Source of the DNA: Rhynchonema sp. JSB1_4
Taxonomy: Eukaryota; Nematoda; Chromadorea; Monhysterida; Xyalidae
Assembly (NCBI GenBank): GCA_030248065.1
Contig: JASAMV010003281.1
Location: forward strand, 1-64,000
Length of the DNA: 64,000 bases
Direction of reading: 5' to 3'
The notes below the pieces were generated by a model that saw nothing but the letters and a program-made list of their open reading frames with translations, was not told the DNA's origin and did not search any database. Shown here piece after piece: positions 11,601 through 21,647 of this stretch. Each line of letters begins with the position of its first letter. Within the stretch, counting starts at the first letter, position 1. The position numbers and the translations under genes are program-made.

Positions 11601-14104
11601 GATGTAACCGGTTAATCTGCAAGAAATAAAGACAAGATATGAACAAAATCCATTGTCGCTGCAATAAGCAATACATAATGAGCATATTGACTGACGGATG
11701 CGATGCAAACAAGTGGTACGGCATCGATTATGTTGCAAGATTTATATACAGAACTTTCTGCAAAAACGTGCAATTATTGACCTTGAGCTGACTTTGGCGT
11801 AAACGTCGGTGGACGCTTTGCGCAGCGAATCGATCGACGTCGACTTTGGCATCGTGCCAGCAACAGCAGGCTGTGCTCCAGCGTGATCTGCAGCATTCGT
11901 TTGATCACTCGATGGTTCGCATGGCTCGTTGGCTATTTCGACGCCATCCGTTGAGTCTGCGACGGTAAGTGTGTTTGTATTACAACGTCCAGACGCAAAT
12001 AAACCTCAAAACTTCAGCCAGTCAGTACGAAACTCGGTGACCGATCTTGCCTTGGTCACGTGACGTTTTCTTGTGTGAAGAATATTATTCACTGATTTAC
12101 TCATGCCATTAATTAAGTTATACATTGACAGGACCTCTGCGTTTTTAGCAAAAAAAACCAACCCACTTTTCACCAACGGTTCCGAGCGTTTCACGGAGCG
12201 ACGTTGTTTCCTATGTTTCGCATCCAACAGCGTACCCACGACGGTGGCTTCGGTCAAGCCGTGCTCAAGCATATCTACGATGTGATGTTGCAAACATGAG
12301 CGATAATAACCGCAGTATAATTCTGCTGAATTACAACCAGAAAAACGGACAACAACCAACTCGGGAATAGCGAAAGTAGCGCGAGAATGGAATGGCACAG
12401 GTCGAACACCGGGAACACGAAGAATAATATCTGAAATGAAAAGACGAAAGTTTTGAAAGGAATCGACATTTTAGCACATTTGAAAAAAAACAGTTGTAAA
12501 TATTTCAACGCACCCGTCTTTCCAGCAGGATCGCTTTAAACAAGAGCAGTGTGCGGTGCCGAAACAGACGTACCACGTCTCGGCACGAAATGCCTAAGTA
12601 GCTTTTTTGATCCAGAATTTCATTTTAGGGATAATACGAAATTAATCCTCAGCAACAAAGCAACCTACCAAACAATGAATGTGACACAATTGTATCCTTG
12701 CCCACGGTCTCACACAAGCTCTTATACATTTCGGCCAACACTTCGTTCTGAAATCAGACAACAACGCAGCATTTAGACGATTTGATCTTAGGGCGAACTT
12801 AGGTTAAATCCGGAATCCGGAACCCGGAAATAGTTTGCATGCAAAAATACAAAACATTTCTGGTCCCCGGAAATATTTCCGGAAAACGCAAGAATTTACA
12901 TACAAAAAAACCCGAACCCCTCAAAAATAACCTACTTTCATCCCGCCCTTACCTGCTTTCATCGCGTGACTTTTTTGAATGAAGAACATTTCTAGGTTTT
13001 TATTGATGCCTCCAATTTCAAGCAGCAAAAACAGTTGTTTCGCACCCGTCTCGGAACAGTTTTCTACTTTCACTGATGGAAATTAGTGGCACCATCAAAA
13101 ATCTTGGAAGACACTATATTCGTGACAACATCCAACCTTAGCAAAGTCTCTTTCATTGAAGTACGCTTGCGTAATGAGTTCGAGCTTTGCCTTTAGCAGA
13201 CCGAATAGCGGTACCCGACTGATCACACAAACACTTTTCTGCACGGATGATCGGGTGACCTCGTCGCTTTTCGAGATCAGATCCTAAAACGGTACGAATA
13301 ACTAAATATGAAAACAGTGCCAATTATGAAGAAAACGTTCTTTTGTCAATCGCACTGCAAGCAAACCGTGTTTTGAAACATCAACTTACACCTGCATTTA
13401 TCTGTCTGTAGCAGGACACACAGTAAAGGGCGTGGCCAGGCTCGCGTACCGAAGGCAGCAGGAACATGACTGTGTCTGCATGAACAACAATTTTATGTTG
13501 CGATGTGCTCAAAACTCAACAAAGTTTCACAACATCGATTTGTTTTCATGGACAGACGGTGATCGTCAGTGCGAATGCACCATATGGCCACGTGAAGCCA
13601 ACCTTTTTCGACATTATGTGCTCCGTCCGGCATGGCCATTGACGGCAGGCCACTCCATTCAGCTGGCAGGTCATGATCGCTCACGGCTGCGCCGTTGGAC
13701 GCACTCAACGGTGGGTAGCAGAATTCGACCTGATGTATTTAATGGTTGGTGTGTTATGTCTGGCACATCTGAATATTAGTGCTGTGCGTGTAGGGATAGT
13801 CCACATGTTTGTAACATGCCGATTTTTCTCAGATCTGCAGCAAATTCCACTGCTGATGCTTGGCGATTATTTTTTACAAGTTCTGGAGACGGGACCGAAA
13901 CGTTGGTTGCGCTTGCTTCTCACACTCTAGCCGCAATAACCTTGAAATGACTGATCAGGATCAGTTCTGGCTGCTCTTCCGGGCAATGCGCAAAGCGACC
14001 AAATTTTCCACGAAAAGTTGACCAACCTGCGAGCCTTTTTTGTGATGAAATCCCACAACCAATACATGAAGAACGTACGGATCGAGGTTTGGTAGGCTTG
14101 TCAT
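8690..14104 (-). CDS. AVL9: AVL9 homologue (DENN-family late secretory pathway protein)
   Basis: Fifteen exons, in transcript order 14104-14027, 13729-13603, 13475-13390, 13283-13137, 12747-12669, 12593-12514, 12430-12361, 12274-12167, 11956-11782, 11616-11418, 10949-10815, 10389-10245, 9866-9671, 9209-9100, 8811-8690, join in frame to 618 aa, close to the human length. AVL9 family landmarks appear in order: VVGFHHKKGSQVEFCYPP near the N-terminus, MPDGAHN, VSCYRQI, QKSVCVISRVPLFGLL, SLFPNMLEHGL, a Ser/Thr-rich unstructured linker (~230-375), then VVGATNALFKQ, STADLRF and DGTGWEGGDEWIRLQF. Yeast and animal AVL9 proteins act in late secretory transport; the exact activity is not well defined. 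The start is the only in-frame ATG before VVGFHHKKG. Gene order is tail-to-head with KMT5A, 540 bp upstream on the same strand. Confidence 0.95.
12791..12948. mobile_element. PIF/Harbinger-like MITE in AVL9 intron
   Basis: Begins GGGCGAACTTAGGTTAAATC and ends CGCCC, flanked on both sides by TTA (12788-12790 and 12949-12951). A 3-bp TTA duplication is typical of PIF/Harbinger elements. A sibling sits at 46834-46995. The right terminal repeat is diverged, so this copy looks older than the sibling. Confidence 0.7.
13541..13590 (+). repeat. Dispersed repeat D, copy 2 (AVL9 intron)
   Basis: CAGACGGTGATCGTCAGTGC followed by GAATGCACCA. A shortened relative of the copy at 4421, in the intron between AVL9 exons 13603-13729 and 13390-13475. 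Confidence 0.6.
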
Positions 14105-14253
14105 AGTCTACAGATAGTCATCAATTCAATGAAGTAAATATGAAGCCGAAGTTCGTTGCAAATTGCAAGAGATAATCATGATTATGGCATCGTTGGAAAA
14201 CGATTAATTGGTTGACTTCAAACAACTCCCATCAGGATGTGATAAAAAAACAG

Positions 14254-14259
14254 TTTATT
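14254..14259 (-). terminator. Putative polyadenylation signal of KMT5A
   Basis: AATAAA on the minus strand, about 385 bp past the KMT5A stop and before the AVL9 start codon. Position only; cleavage site not known. Confidence 0.35.
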
Positions 14260-14643
14260 CTACGAACAATAACGTGGTTGCACAGGAGAACTCCGAGAAC
14301 ATACTCGAAATATTCATACAACTCAAGAGCAGAAGAATCAAAAGTTCAGAAACAAAGGAATTTTAATATTCGCCACACATAACGATATAGAAAATGTGAA
14401 AATGTGAAAAATAGTGAACAGAAAACAAGGAAAAAACCGCAACAAAGGGGATACAACGCTCGCTGAAGGTTCAGTAGCACCCAATAAATACAAACAAAAT
14501 AACGTAAACATACAGCAAAAAAACACAAATTTAACAAAGAGCTCGGTTTGTACACAAATGCATACAAAGTTCGAGTCGACCTGAGATCAAAAAGTAACGA
14601 GTTTCAACTTCAATATACAAAATAACCTTTAGACAACCGGTGC

Positions 14644-16211
14644 CTAGCTTTCAATCAACCACGGATTTGCATCAATGACATCTTTATTCCGTTCACCATA
14701 GTCGTAGAGTAGTTCCTCGCCCTGGGCAATCGTACGCATCGCCACCAAAATCAAATGCGGTTTGCCTGTGAAACATCGTACTGACTTTGAATCAGCGCCG
14801 GAGTTACAGAAAATTCAGCAGTAGAAGACTTAAATACGTTGAATTATAAATACGCTCAGAAGTCCCTGAAATGAGCAGTTTTCAAACATGCTACCATTAA
14901 CTGAAGTGGTTACCTTTAATTTCCACAGCCTTTGTTTGCAGATTCGGCTTCTTCGACGAGTGATTGACCAATCGGCCAAGATATGGACTTTCGCTCGTTG
15001 CGTCAACGCTAAAAAGTTTACGAAGCAAAGGAAGTTAAGTGGGGATAAAGAATGAATTGAGTTATGTTATTAAGCAGGTCACTCCTAAATCAACCAACCA
15101 CCACTGTTTGCCCGAGCACTCAAAATAGTACATGTAGCAACCAACACCAGAGTCGTTAACGTATTGCTTCTCTCGACATTTTGCGGTCTTCACGTCGATC
15201 AGATCGCCTCGGTACTCCACTACGAATTCACCTGAATTCATATGTGACAATGTAGGCAGTTTTTCGGGCGTAGTTATAGCACCGATGAAAGCGAATGTCC
15301 TACATTGCCCCGAGCAACCTGTTTTGCCCCTAAAATTCTGATATATTCTTATTCCGAAGTGAATTCGGATTCGGGAAAACCCACAAGACTCGACCGTGGA
15401 TCATATCCACACTGGTGCAGGTACGCCAAAAATTTGTTCACCAACAAATTACCGGACAGAAGTTGGCTGTCGACTTCAAATACCCACCTCGTTCAAACGA
15501 TCGTTCAGCATGAATGCCTCGTCCTTTGACCGGACATTTCACAACTTCCAGGTCCGGCTCGTCTTCGCGCAAAATCTTATCGTGCAATTCTTGCTGCTTT
15601 TCCTCCTGAATATTTCCATTTGTTATTTGTTAACTCTATTTTAAATCAACCCAAATCCAAAATACGACCAAAGGGTGGCGTGGACGTCGTGGACCAAAAT
15701 ATCAGGTAAATGTAAACTAAAAAAATGCACAATAATTAATCAAACGAGCAACACAACAACACCAACTTCTATGAGTTTTTCCGGCTTTCTTGTGCTTCGT
15801 CTGACCGGGAAATAATCGGTGATACGATGCGATTGGACCGCTTGCTGTTTCTTGGATCGCTTTTTCGACTTTGCCTTCGTTGCGGTGGTTGTTGGCGGCT
15901 CGATCTTATCACCTTTCGACTTTGGTTCGTCGTTGTTGACAACCAGTAACGTTTCCTCGCTCAATGCCTCAACCAGACCAGATGTTGTTTCATTTTCGTT
16001 CAAATCTGAGGGCGGCACCACTTCTTCGGTAGTTTCTGCCGCAGATGATATTTCTGTCTTCTCAGTTGGAGCGCCGTTGATGCCAGATGTTTCACGTTCC
16101 ACAACAACCACCTCGGGCTCAGCTGTGGTTTGCGGTGCAATTGCAGCAGCAATCTCGAACGACGAACATTCGTCCCCGTTGACTATCTTCGTCGTTGTCG
16201 CAGTCGATTTC
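14644..16211 (-). CDS. KMT5A: KMT5A / PR-Set7 histone H4K20 monomethyltransferase, 5' end not resolved
   Basis: Exons 16211-15767, 15605-15488, 15231-15102, 15008-14914 and 14765-14644 join in frame to about 303 codons. The C-terminal SET domain shows GEFVVEYRGDLIDV, GCYMYYFE, CVDATSESPYLGRLVNHS (substrate/SAM-site NHS motif) and EELLYDYGERN, with the chain ending soon after (DANPWLIES), as in KMT5A, which has no post-SET zinc cluster. The enzyme monomethylates histone H4 lysine 20 on nucleosomes and is needed for chromatin compaction and S-phase control. Upstream lies ITDYFPVRRSTRK, a PIP-degron-like motif. The first exon here starts in phase (two bases needed), so a 5' exon is missing; a possible one is at about 16723-16794 (MCKCASISDSF...), low confidence. 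Confidence 0.92.
15797..15835 (-). promoter_or_regulatory. PIP-degron-like motif in KMT5A protein
   Basis: Codes QSHRITDYFPVRR: the T-D-aromatic-aromatic core with a basic residue four positions after the second aromatic. In vertebrate KMT5A such a motif binds PCNA on chromatin and recruits CRL4-Cdt2 for S-phase destruction. The first PIP position is Ser or His here rather than Gln, depending on alignment. Confidence 0.7.
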
Positions 16212-16910
16212 CTGAAATTTGGGTGTAGAGAAAAGGTATCCATGTGAATTTGCAAAAAAACCAAACGAACGCTACATGCAGCTGAATGAAACATTTTGTA
16301 ATTCTGGAACAGTCCAATTCTGGATGGAATATAAAGCCCCAATTCTGGAACACCTCCTTGTCGAACACTGTTACCCGCCTGGTGTGGGGTATTTGAAATT
16401 GGCCGAGAGTATGGAGCATGGGAAATTCTTAACTTTCGGAACCAGCACCCCTGAGTACTTTCGGGTTTTGTCCGCGGTAAGTACGGCGAGCGGGACACCC
16501 CAACGGTTGGCCCCCCGACGAAAAAAATCATTGTTAATAATGCCCCTAAAAATGGCTTGCTTTCGGTATTTTCTAGCTTTAACAGCGGCAATTATGCTTA
16601 AAGCGGCCCCGCCCCGCCGCTATTATTTTTTTGATTTTCGACCTCGGTTTTTTTACTTATATCGTTTGTTGGCATCGAGATCAAAAACATTAGTTTTGAC
16701 GAACTTCACCAAAATGGCGATTACCCACCGAAATCGATCCACCAAGATGGTCTATCGGGAACAAAACTGTCTGATATTGACGCACATTTGCACATGATGG
16801 TCAGGAATGACAAGAGAAGTTCAAAATCACTGGGGCGTGATATAGGCGGCGGGTTACGGTAGCCCGATAAAACATTGGCTCTATTGTAAATAATAAATGT
16901 TATGTCAACC

Positions 16911-17310
16911 CAGTGTAGTGGCAGGCCCATGTGTGCGAGGTAAGTATGATGCGGGGTTGGGACCGGATGCGTGAGAGGTATGATTTTGGTCACCCAAAAA
17001 GGCGAAAAAAAACCGTTTTTGTGATACAATTTTGGCCAAAAAATGAGGTAAAAATAGTACTTTTTCCAAATTTTCGCCGAAAATCGCCTAAAAACAGGTA
17101 TTATGGGAGGGTTTGCGCGCGTAGCGCGCGATTTTTGGGAAAATAAGGTCGAAAAACACCGATTTTTGCCTTAAAAAGGTATAAAATTGCTTGTGAAAGG
17201 TATGATTTGGAGTTGTGAGAGGTAAGTACTCAACCCCCCCCCAACCCCCCTCGGGTTTTGTGGTAGGTAAGTACTGAGAGGGGGGCAACACCCCCCCAGC
17301 CACTACTATG
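16911..17310. mobile_element. hAT-like non-autonomous element with 8-bp TSD
   Basis: Flanked by TGTCAACC (16903-16910 and 17311-17318). Termini CAGTGTAGTGGC and GCCACTACTATG are inverted repeats with two mismatches. 8-bp duplications and a CAGTG tip fit hAT. No transposase reading frame. Confidence 0.85.
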
Positions 17311-17339
17311 TGTCAACCTACCGTAATGCGCCGCCTATA

Positions 17340-17445
17340 CCACACCCGGTATTGGTATTGGGTACTGGTATTGGGTCACCAATTTGGTATTGGTATTGGG
17401 TATTGGTACAGGGCCGGTATTGGTATTGGGTATTGGTATTGGGTG
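17340..17445. repeat. TATTGG-type tandem repeat
   Basis: Runs of GGTATTGGTATTGGGTATTG flank the hAT element at 17446; the same block recurs at 17925-17972, so a pre-existing tandem or duplicated segment was split or copied here. Confidence 0.7.
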
Positions 17446-17877
17446 CAGTGCTGTGGCTACTTTGGCGGGGCGGGTAGGGTACATAGGTGGAAAAAATCGG
17501 GGCGGGTAGGGGGTAGTGTACCTGGGAGTTTGGGGGGGGAATCCGGGTTGGGGAGGAAGATTTTTCGGGGCGGGTAGGGTACAACACAAGTTTTTTTCGG
17601 GTGCCTGTTTTTATGTACTAAAAAGTACATATATCGCGCGCAGCGCGAGATTTTTTGCACTTTTTAGGGTTTTCGGTCGAAATTTGGGCATTTTTGACCG
17701 AAAAATGGGCATTTTGAGTGTAAAAATCGGGGCGGGTAGGGTACCAGGGCGGGGCGGGTAGGGGGTAGGGTACCAGAGCGGGGCGGGTAGGGGCAGGGGG
17801 TAGCGTACCAGGCCGGGGCGGGTAGGGTACCATTGGGGTGGGGACCCCCCACCCCCACCCCCCCAGCCACAGCACTG
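17446..17877. mobile_element. hAT-like element, perfect TIR and TSD
   Basis: Flanked by ATTGGGTG (17438-17445 and 17878-17885). Termini CAGTGCTGTGGCT and AGCCACAGCACTG are perfect inverted repeats. The interior is rich in GGGGCGGGTAGGGTACC and includes CATATATCGCGCGCAGCGCG, shared with the element at 18473-19075. Confidence 0.9.
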
Positions 17878-18309
17878 ATTGGGTGTCAAAAGTGGTATTG
17901 TGCCCAGGCCTAATTGGGTCTCACCCGGTATTGGTATTGGGTATTGGTACAGAGCCGGTATTGGTATTGGGTGTCAAAAGTGCTATTGTGCCCAGGCCTA
18001 GCCACTACTATGCCCCCAGGAACTACACTGGACCCCACTGAAAAAATAAAACCCGACAATTCTATTTCCGACAATATGGTCACGCACAGTGTAGTTCCTG
18101 GGGGGGAGGGCCACCCCCTAAGGTACACTAACCGCCGCGACCAAGGTACACAGTACACTAACCGCCGCGCCAGGTACACTAACCGCCTCAATTTTCGCCG
18201 GCATTTTTAGGCCTAAAAAGGGCATTTTTAGGCCTAAAATGGGTGATTTTTAGGTCAATGATGTCAAAAGTCGTCAAAATACCCTTTTTATAGAGAATTT
18301 TTTCCAAAA

Positions 18310-18640
18310 AGAGGCAAAAATCGGTCAAATTTTCTTCCTCAAAAAGTGACTTTTTCCTGAATTTGGGTCTTCCCCCCAGGGAGGTATACTGACCGCCGCA
18401 CGGAAAAAAGGGGTAGATACACCACAGACCACAACACTAACCGCCGCGCCGGCCGGACCAGGAACTACACTGCAGTGTAGTTCTGGTCCGGCGCGGCGGT
18501 TAGTGTACCTGCCCCTTTTTTCCGTGCGGCGGTTAGTGTACCTCCCTGGGGGGAAGGGGGGAGCCCCAAATTCAGGAAAAGTCACTTTTTGAGGTAGAAA
18601 ATTTGACCGATTTTTTGCGGTCCCTAAACCGAATTTCCCC
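18310..18640. repeat. ~330-bp palindrome centred at 18472/18473
   Basis: The left arm ends CCAGGAACTACACTG and the right arm begins CAGTGTAGTTCTGGTCC with no spacer. Both arms continue through GCGCGGCGGTTAGTGTACC, a CCGTGCGGCGG block and AAAGTCACTTTTTGAGG-type sequence. Arm identity is high but not perfect. Confidence 0.85.
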
Positions 18641-18986
18641 CCCCCCCCCCAAAATCCCAGGTACACTACCCCCCTACCCGCCCCGATTTTTTCCAGGGGG
18701 GGAGGGGGAAGATTTTTCGGGGCGGGTAGGGTACAACACAAGTTTTTTCGGGTACCTGTTTTTATGTACTAAAAAGTGCATATATCGCGCGCAGCGCGAG
18801 ATTTTTTGCACTTTTTAGGGTTTTTAGGTCGAAATTTGGGCATTTTTGACCGAAAAATGGGCATTTTGGGGGTAAAAATCGGGGCGGGTAGGGTACAAGA
18901 GCGGGGCGGGTGGGGGGGGTAGGGTACCAGAGCGGGGCGGGTAGGGGGGTAGCGTACCAGGCCGGGGCGGGTAGGGTACCGTTGGG

Positions 18987-19026
18987 TGGGTGCCCCACCC
19001 CCCCCCCCCCCCCCCCCCCCCCCCCC
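18987..19026. repeat. Poly-C tract
   Basis: An almost pure cytosine run of about 30-40 bases near the right end of the composite hAT insertion. Such tracts are error-prone in assembly, so its length should be distrusted. Confidence 0.8.
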
Positions 19027-19615
19027 AGCCACAGCAAGCACTGCCCCCCAGGAACCACACTGCTCTGCTACACTGGTCACGCACGGTCAAACCCGGCCCA
19101 ATTGACACCTCTGAAACCAACTAACTTTTTGCGCACTTTTCGCTTTGCCATTACAATTTGCTTCTCTTGATTTTCAAGTCAGTCAAGCTTTATTGAGCCA
19201 TTCGCAAAAGCCTGTTTGTAGGCTGGGAAATTTTCAGTTCCAGTCAGGCTCCGTTGCGTGCGTTCCGTCTCTGAATCTGAAGTCACAGGCGGGTAGCGTT
19301 TATTTTTGCATTGAATTTGTTGTCGGTAGCACAGCATTACCATCGCCGTTTAACAGGTCGAAATAAGAAAAACATCACTGCCCAGCAGCCCATTCACATC
19401 ACACAAAAAATCACATTTTCTTTTTCTTTGGGCCAAGCCAACCAGGAAAACAGCCTAGCCGGTAAGGCATGTTGGGAAAAGCTAGTCCAGTTGCCTTGAC
19501 AGAGAGAAAACGCGAATTTTCGATTTCGCGATAGAAGGCCGTGCCGGGAAGACTCATTATAAATAAAACGGATTAAACAGATTAACCGGATTAAACGGAT
19601 TTTTGCGTGCTGGGG

Positions 19616-19920
19616 GGAAGACTCATTATTTCTTTGAAAATAAAACGGATTAAACGGAATCCAGCTGGAACTTGGTCCTGAACCAATGTTTGGGCTCAGG
19701 CTTGAGCTCAGGCTTAGGCTTAGGCTTACGCTCACGTTTAGGCATATATAATGGCTTCAGTCTTGGCTCAGGCTTAAACTTAGACTCAGGCTTAGGCTGA
19801 ATACACGCCGGGCACATACAACATGCATAATGAGCCTTCCTGGGAAACGGCCCTGGGGGAAAACTCATCACGGGGATTCCGTTTAATCCGTTTTATTTTC
19901 AAAGAAATAATGAGTCTTCC
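19616..19920. mobile_element. MITE with 47-bp perfect inverted ends
   Basis: Left arm 19616-19662 begins GGAAGACTCATTATTTC; right arm 19874-19920 is its exact reverse complement. A partial third copy (GGAAGACTCATTATAAATAA) sits at about 19547. The interior carries TCAGGCTTAGGC-type tandem repeats, also present at 20180 and 23450. No clear target duplication. Confidence 0.75.
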
Positions 19921-20269
19921 CGCCAGAGCCTCTGCAGGATAAACTGATTACAATAGTAATGAGTCTTCCATCAACCGTCCACACACGGAAAAAGGGAAGT
20001 CAATTTTGAGACTGGACTAGCTTTTCCCAAAATGCCCGCGTGTTCTGCATTTTCAATAATGTTTCAACAAAGCGTGGAAAATTTGAATTTATTGCCCACG
20101 GGAACGGGACGGGAGACAGAATTCAATTCACGTGAACGGAATCCACCTCTGGTTTCTCTTTCGTTCAACTTTTCTTTTAGCTCAGGCTTCGGTTCAGGCT
20201 TAGGCTTAGGCCCCCACCAGGAAGTCCTGTGCACATTTCTCATTCCACGCCTAATTTGAAGCCTGAAAC

Positions 20270-20355
20270 GACCCAGCAGGGGGGGGGCCCCCCCCCCGCC
20301 CCCCCCCCCGCACCCCCCCCCCCGCGCCCCCACCCCACCCCCCCCCCCCCGACCT
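20270..20355. repeat. C-rich low-complexity tract
   Basis: A run of almost only C with scattered G, A and T. No gene; probably the edge of one of the GC-rich elements. Confidence 0.7.
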
Positions 20356-20803
20356 CAGCACAATTATGATACTGCCGTTTCGCGTCTGGATTCCGTTTGT
20401 GTGAATTCTATCTCCGCGTACCCACGGGCCGTGTTGCGGCGGCGGGCGAGGCATGGCGTGGCGGCACTGGTGTAGCTGGGGTGGGGGAGTGGGGGGAGCC
20501 CCCCCTGCCCCTAGGCACAGTAGGTAGGTAGGTTGACGCTCCATCCTGGTACAGTAGGTAGGTCGCCGCCCGGCGGCTGGTACAGTAAGTTGCTATTTTT
20601 GGCTCAAAATGGTATAAAATCGGTATTTTTCACTCCAAATAGGCGAAAAATTGCGCGCTACGCTCGAAATTAGCGTTTTAGAGTACATTTTCATCAAAAT
20701 TTCGACCTAAAAAATTTTCTTCCCCCCTAGCTCGGCCGGTACAGTAGGTAGGTTGCCGCCCCACATTTTTGGTGGTACAGTAGGTTGCCGCCCCGCCTGG
20801 GTA

Positions 20804-21219
20804 CCGTATTCCCTAAAATAGAGCCCCCCAAAAATAGAGCCCCCCAAAAACACAGCCCCCCTAAAAGGGGTCAGTGAAAAAATAGAGCCCCCCCAAAAAT
20901 ACAGCCCCCCAACTTGGAATTCCCCGCTTGTGGGTCGTAAAGTCAAGTTCTTGTGTAAGACACCTTGTGTACAACGTTTGTGGTTGAGTATATGATGACG
21001 TAAAGCCTTTTATGGAAGATCTGCACCTGAAAACACTCAATAATGACCAGTAAAACCCTGACAGAACTCCATTTTAGGGGTATTTTTTGGAACATTTTTT
21101 GAGATTTTGGGCAGCGAAAAAATACAGCCCCCCAAAAATAGAGCCCCCCCAAAAATACAGCCCCCCTAAAAGGGGTCAGTGAAAAAATACAGCCCCCCCT
21201 TGTATTTTAGGTTTTACGG
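20804..21219. mobile_element. TA-flanked element with CCGTA tips
   Basis: Bounded by TA (20802-20803 and 21220-21221). Tips CCGTATTCCCTAAAATA and, reversed, CCGTAAAACCTAAAATA form a diverged inverted repeat. Near both ends the unit AAAATAGAGCCCCCC or AAAATACAGCCCCCC is repeated. No transposase frame is present. Confidence 0.7.
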
Positions 21220-21647
21220 TAGCTACACCACTGCATAGGTGGAAAAATCCGGGGCGGGCAGGGGGGTAGTGCACCTGGGATCTTGGGGGAAATCCGGTTT
21301 GGGGGCGGGAGAGGGGGGAAGATTTTTCGAGGCGAGTAGGGTACCATACAAGTTTTGGGTGCCTATTTTTATGTGCTATCAAGTGCGCGATTTTTTGCAC
21401 TTTGAAGGGTTCTCGGTCGAAATTTGGGCTTTTTGGTACCTGAGCGGGGCGGGTAAGCGGAGGCGGGTACCATTGGGGACCCCCTCCCCCCAGCCAGAGC
21501 ACAGGTACGGATTGGCCCAGGGTTTGGCCCAAGCCGAGGGGGACCCCCTCCCCCCAAGAACTACACTGGGTCCAACACTGCCCCTACCCTGTACAGTAGC
21601 TATCCCCTCGCCTAATACGGTAGGTACCTATCCCCGATGTTTGGCAT

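Larger units (their letters stand above)
18087..19075. mobile_element. Composite hAT-like insertion with 8-bp TSD
   Basis: Flanked by GTCACGCA (18079-18086 and 19076-19083). It consists of two units abutting at 18472/18473: one from CAGTGTAGTTCCTGG to CCAGGAACTACACTG, and one from CAGTGTAGTTCTGGTCC to about 19064. Either one composite moved, or a second unit inserted at the end of the first. Confidence 0.75.

Noticed and set aside
16219..16797. 192-codon plus-strand frame
   Set aside because: Overlaps the KMT5A 5' region, has no domain and includes low-complexity repeat-like sequence.
17308..19170. Many Pro-, Gly- and Cys-rich frames
   Set aside because: They translate transposon repeats in all six frames.
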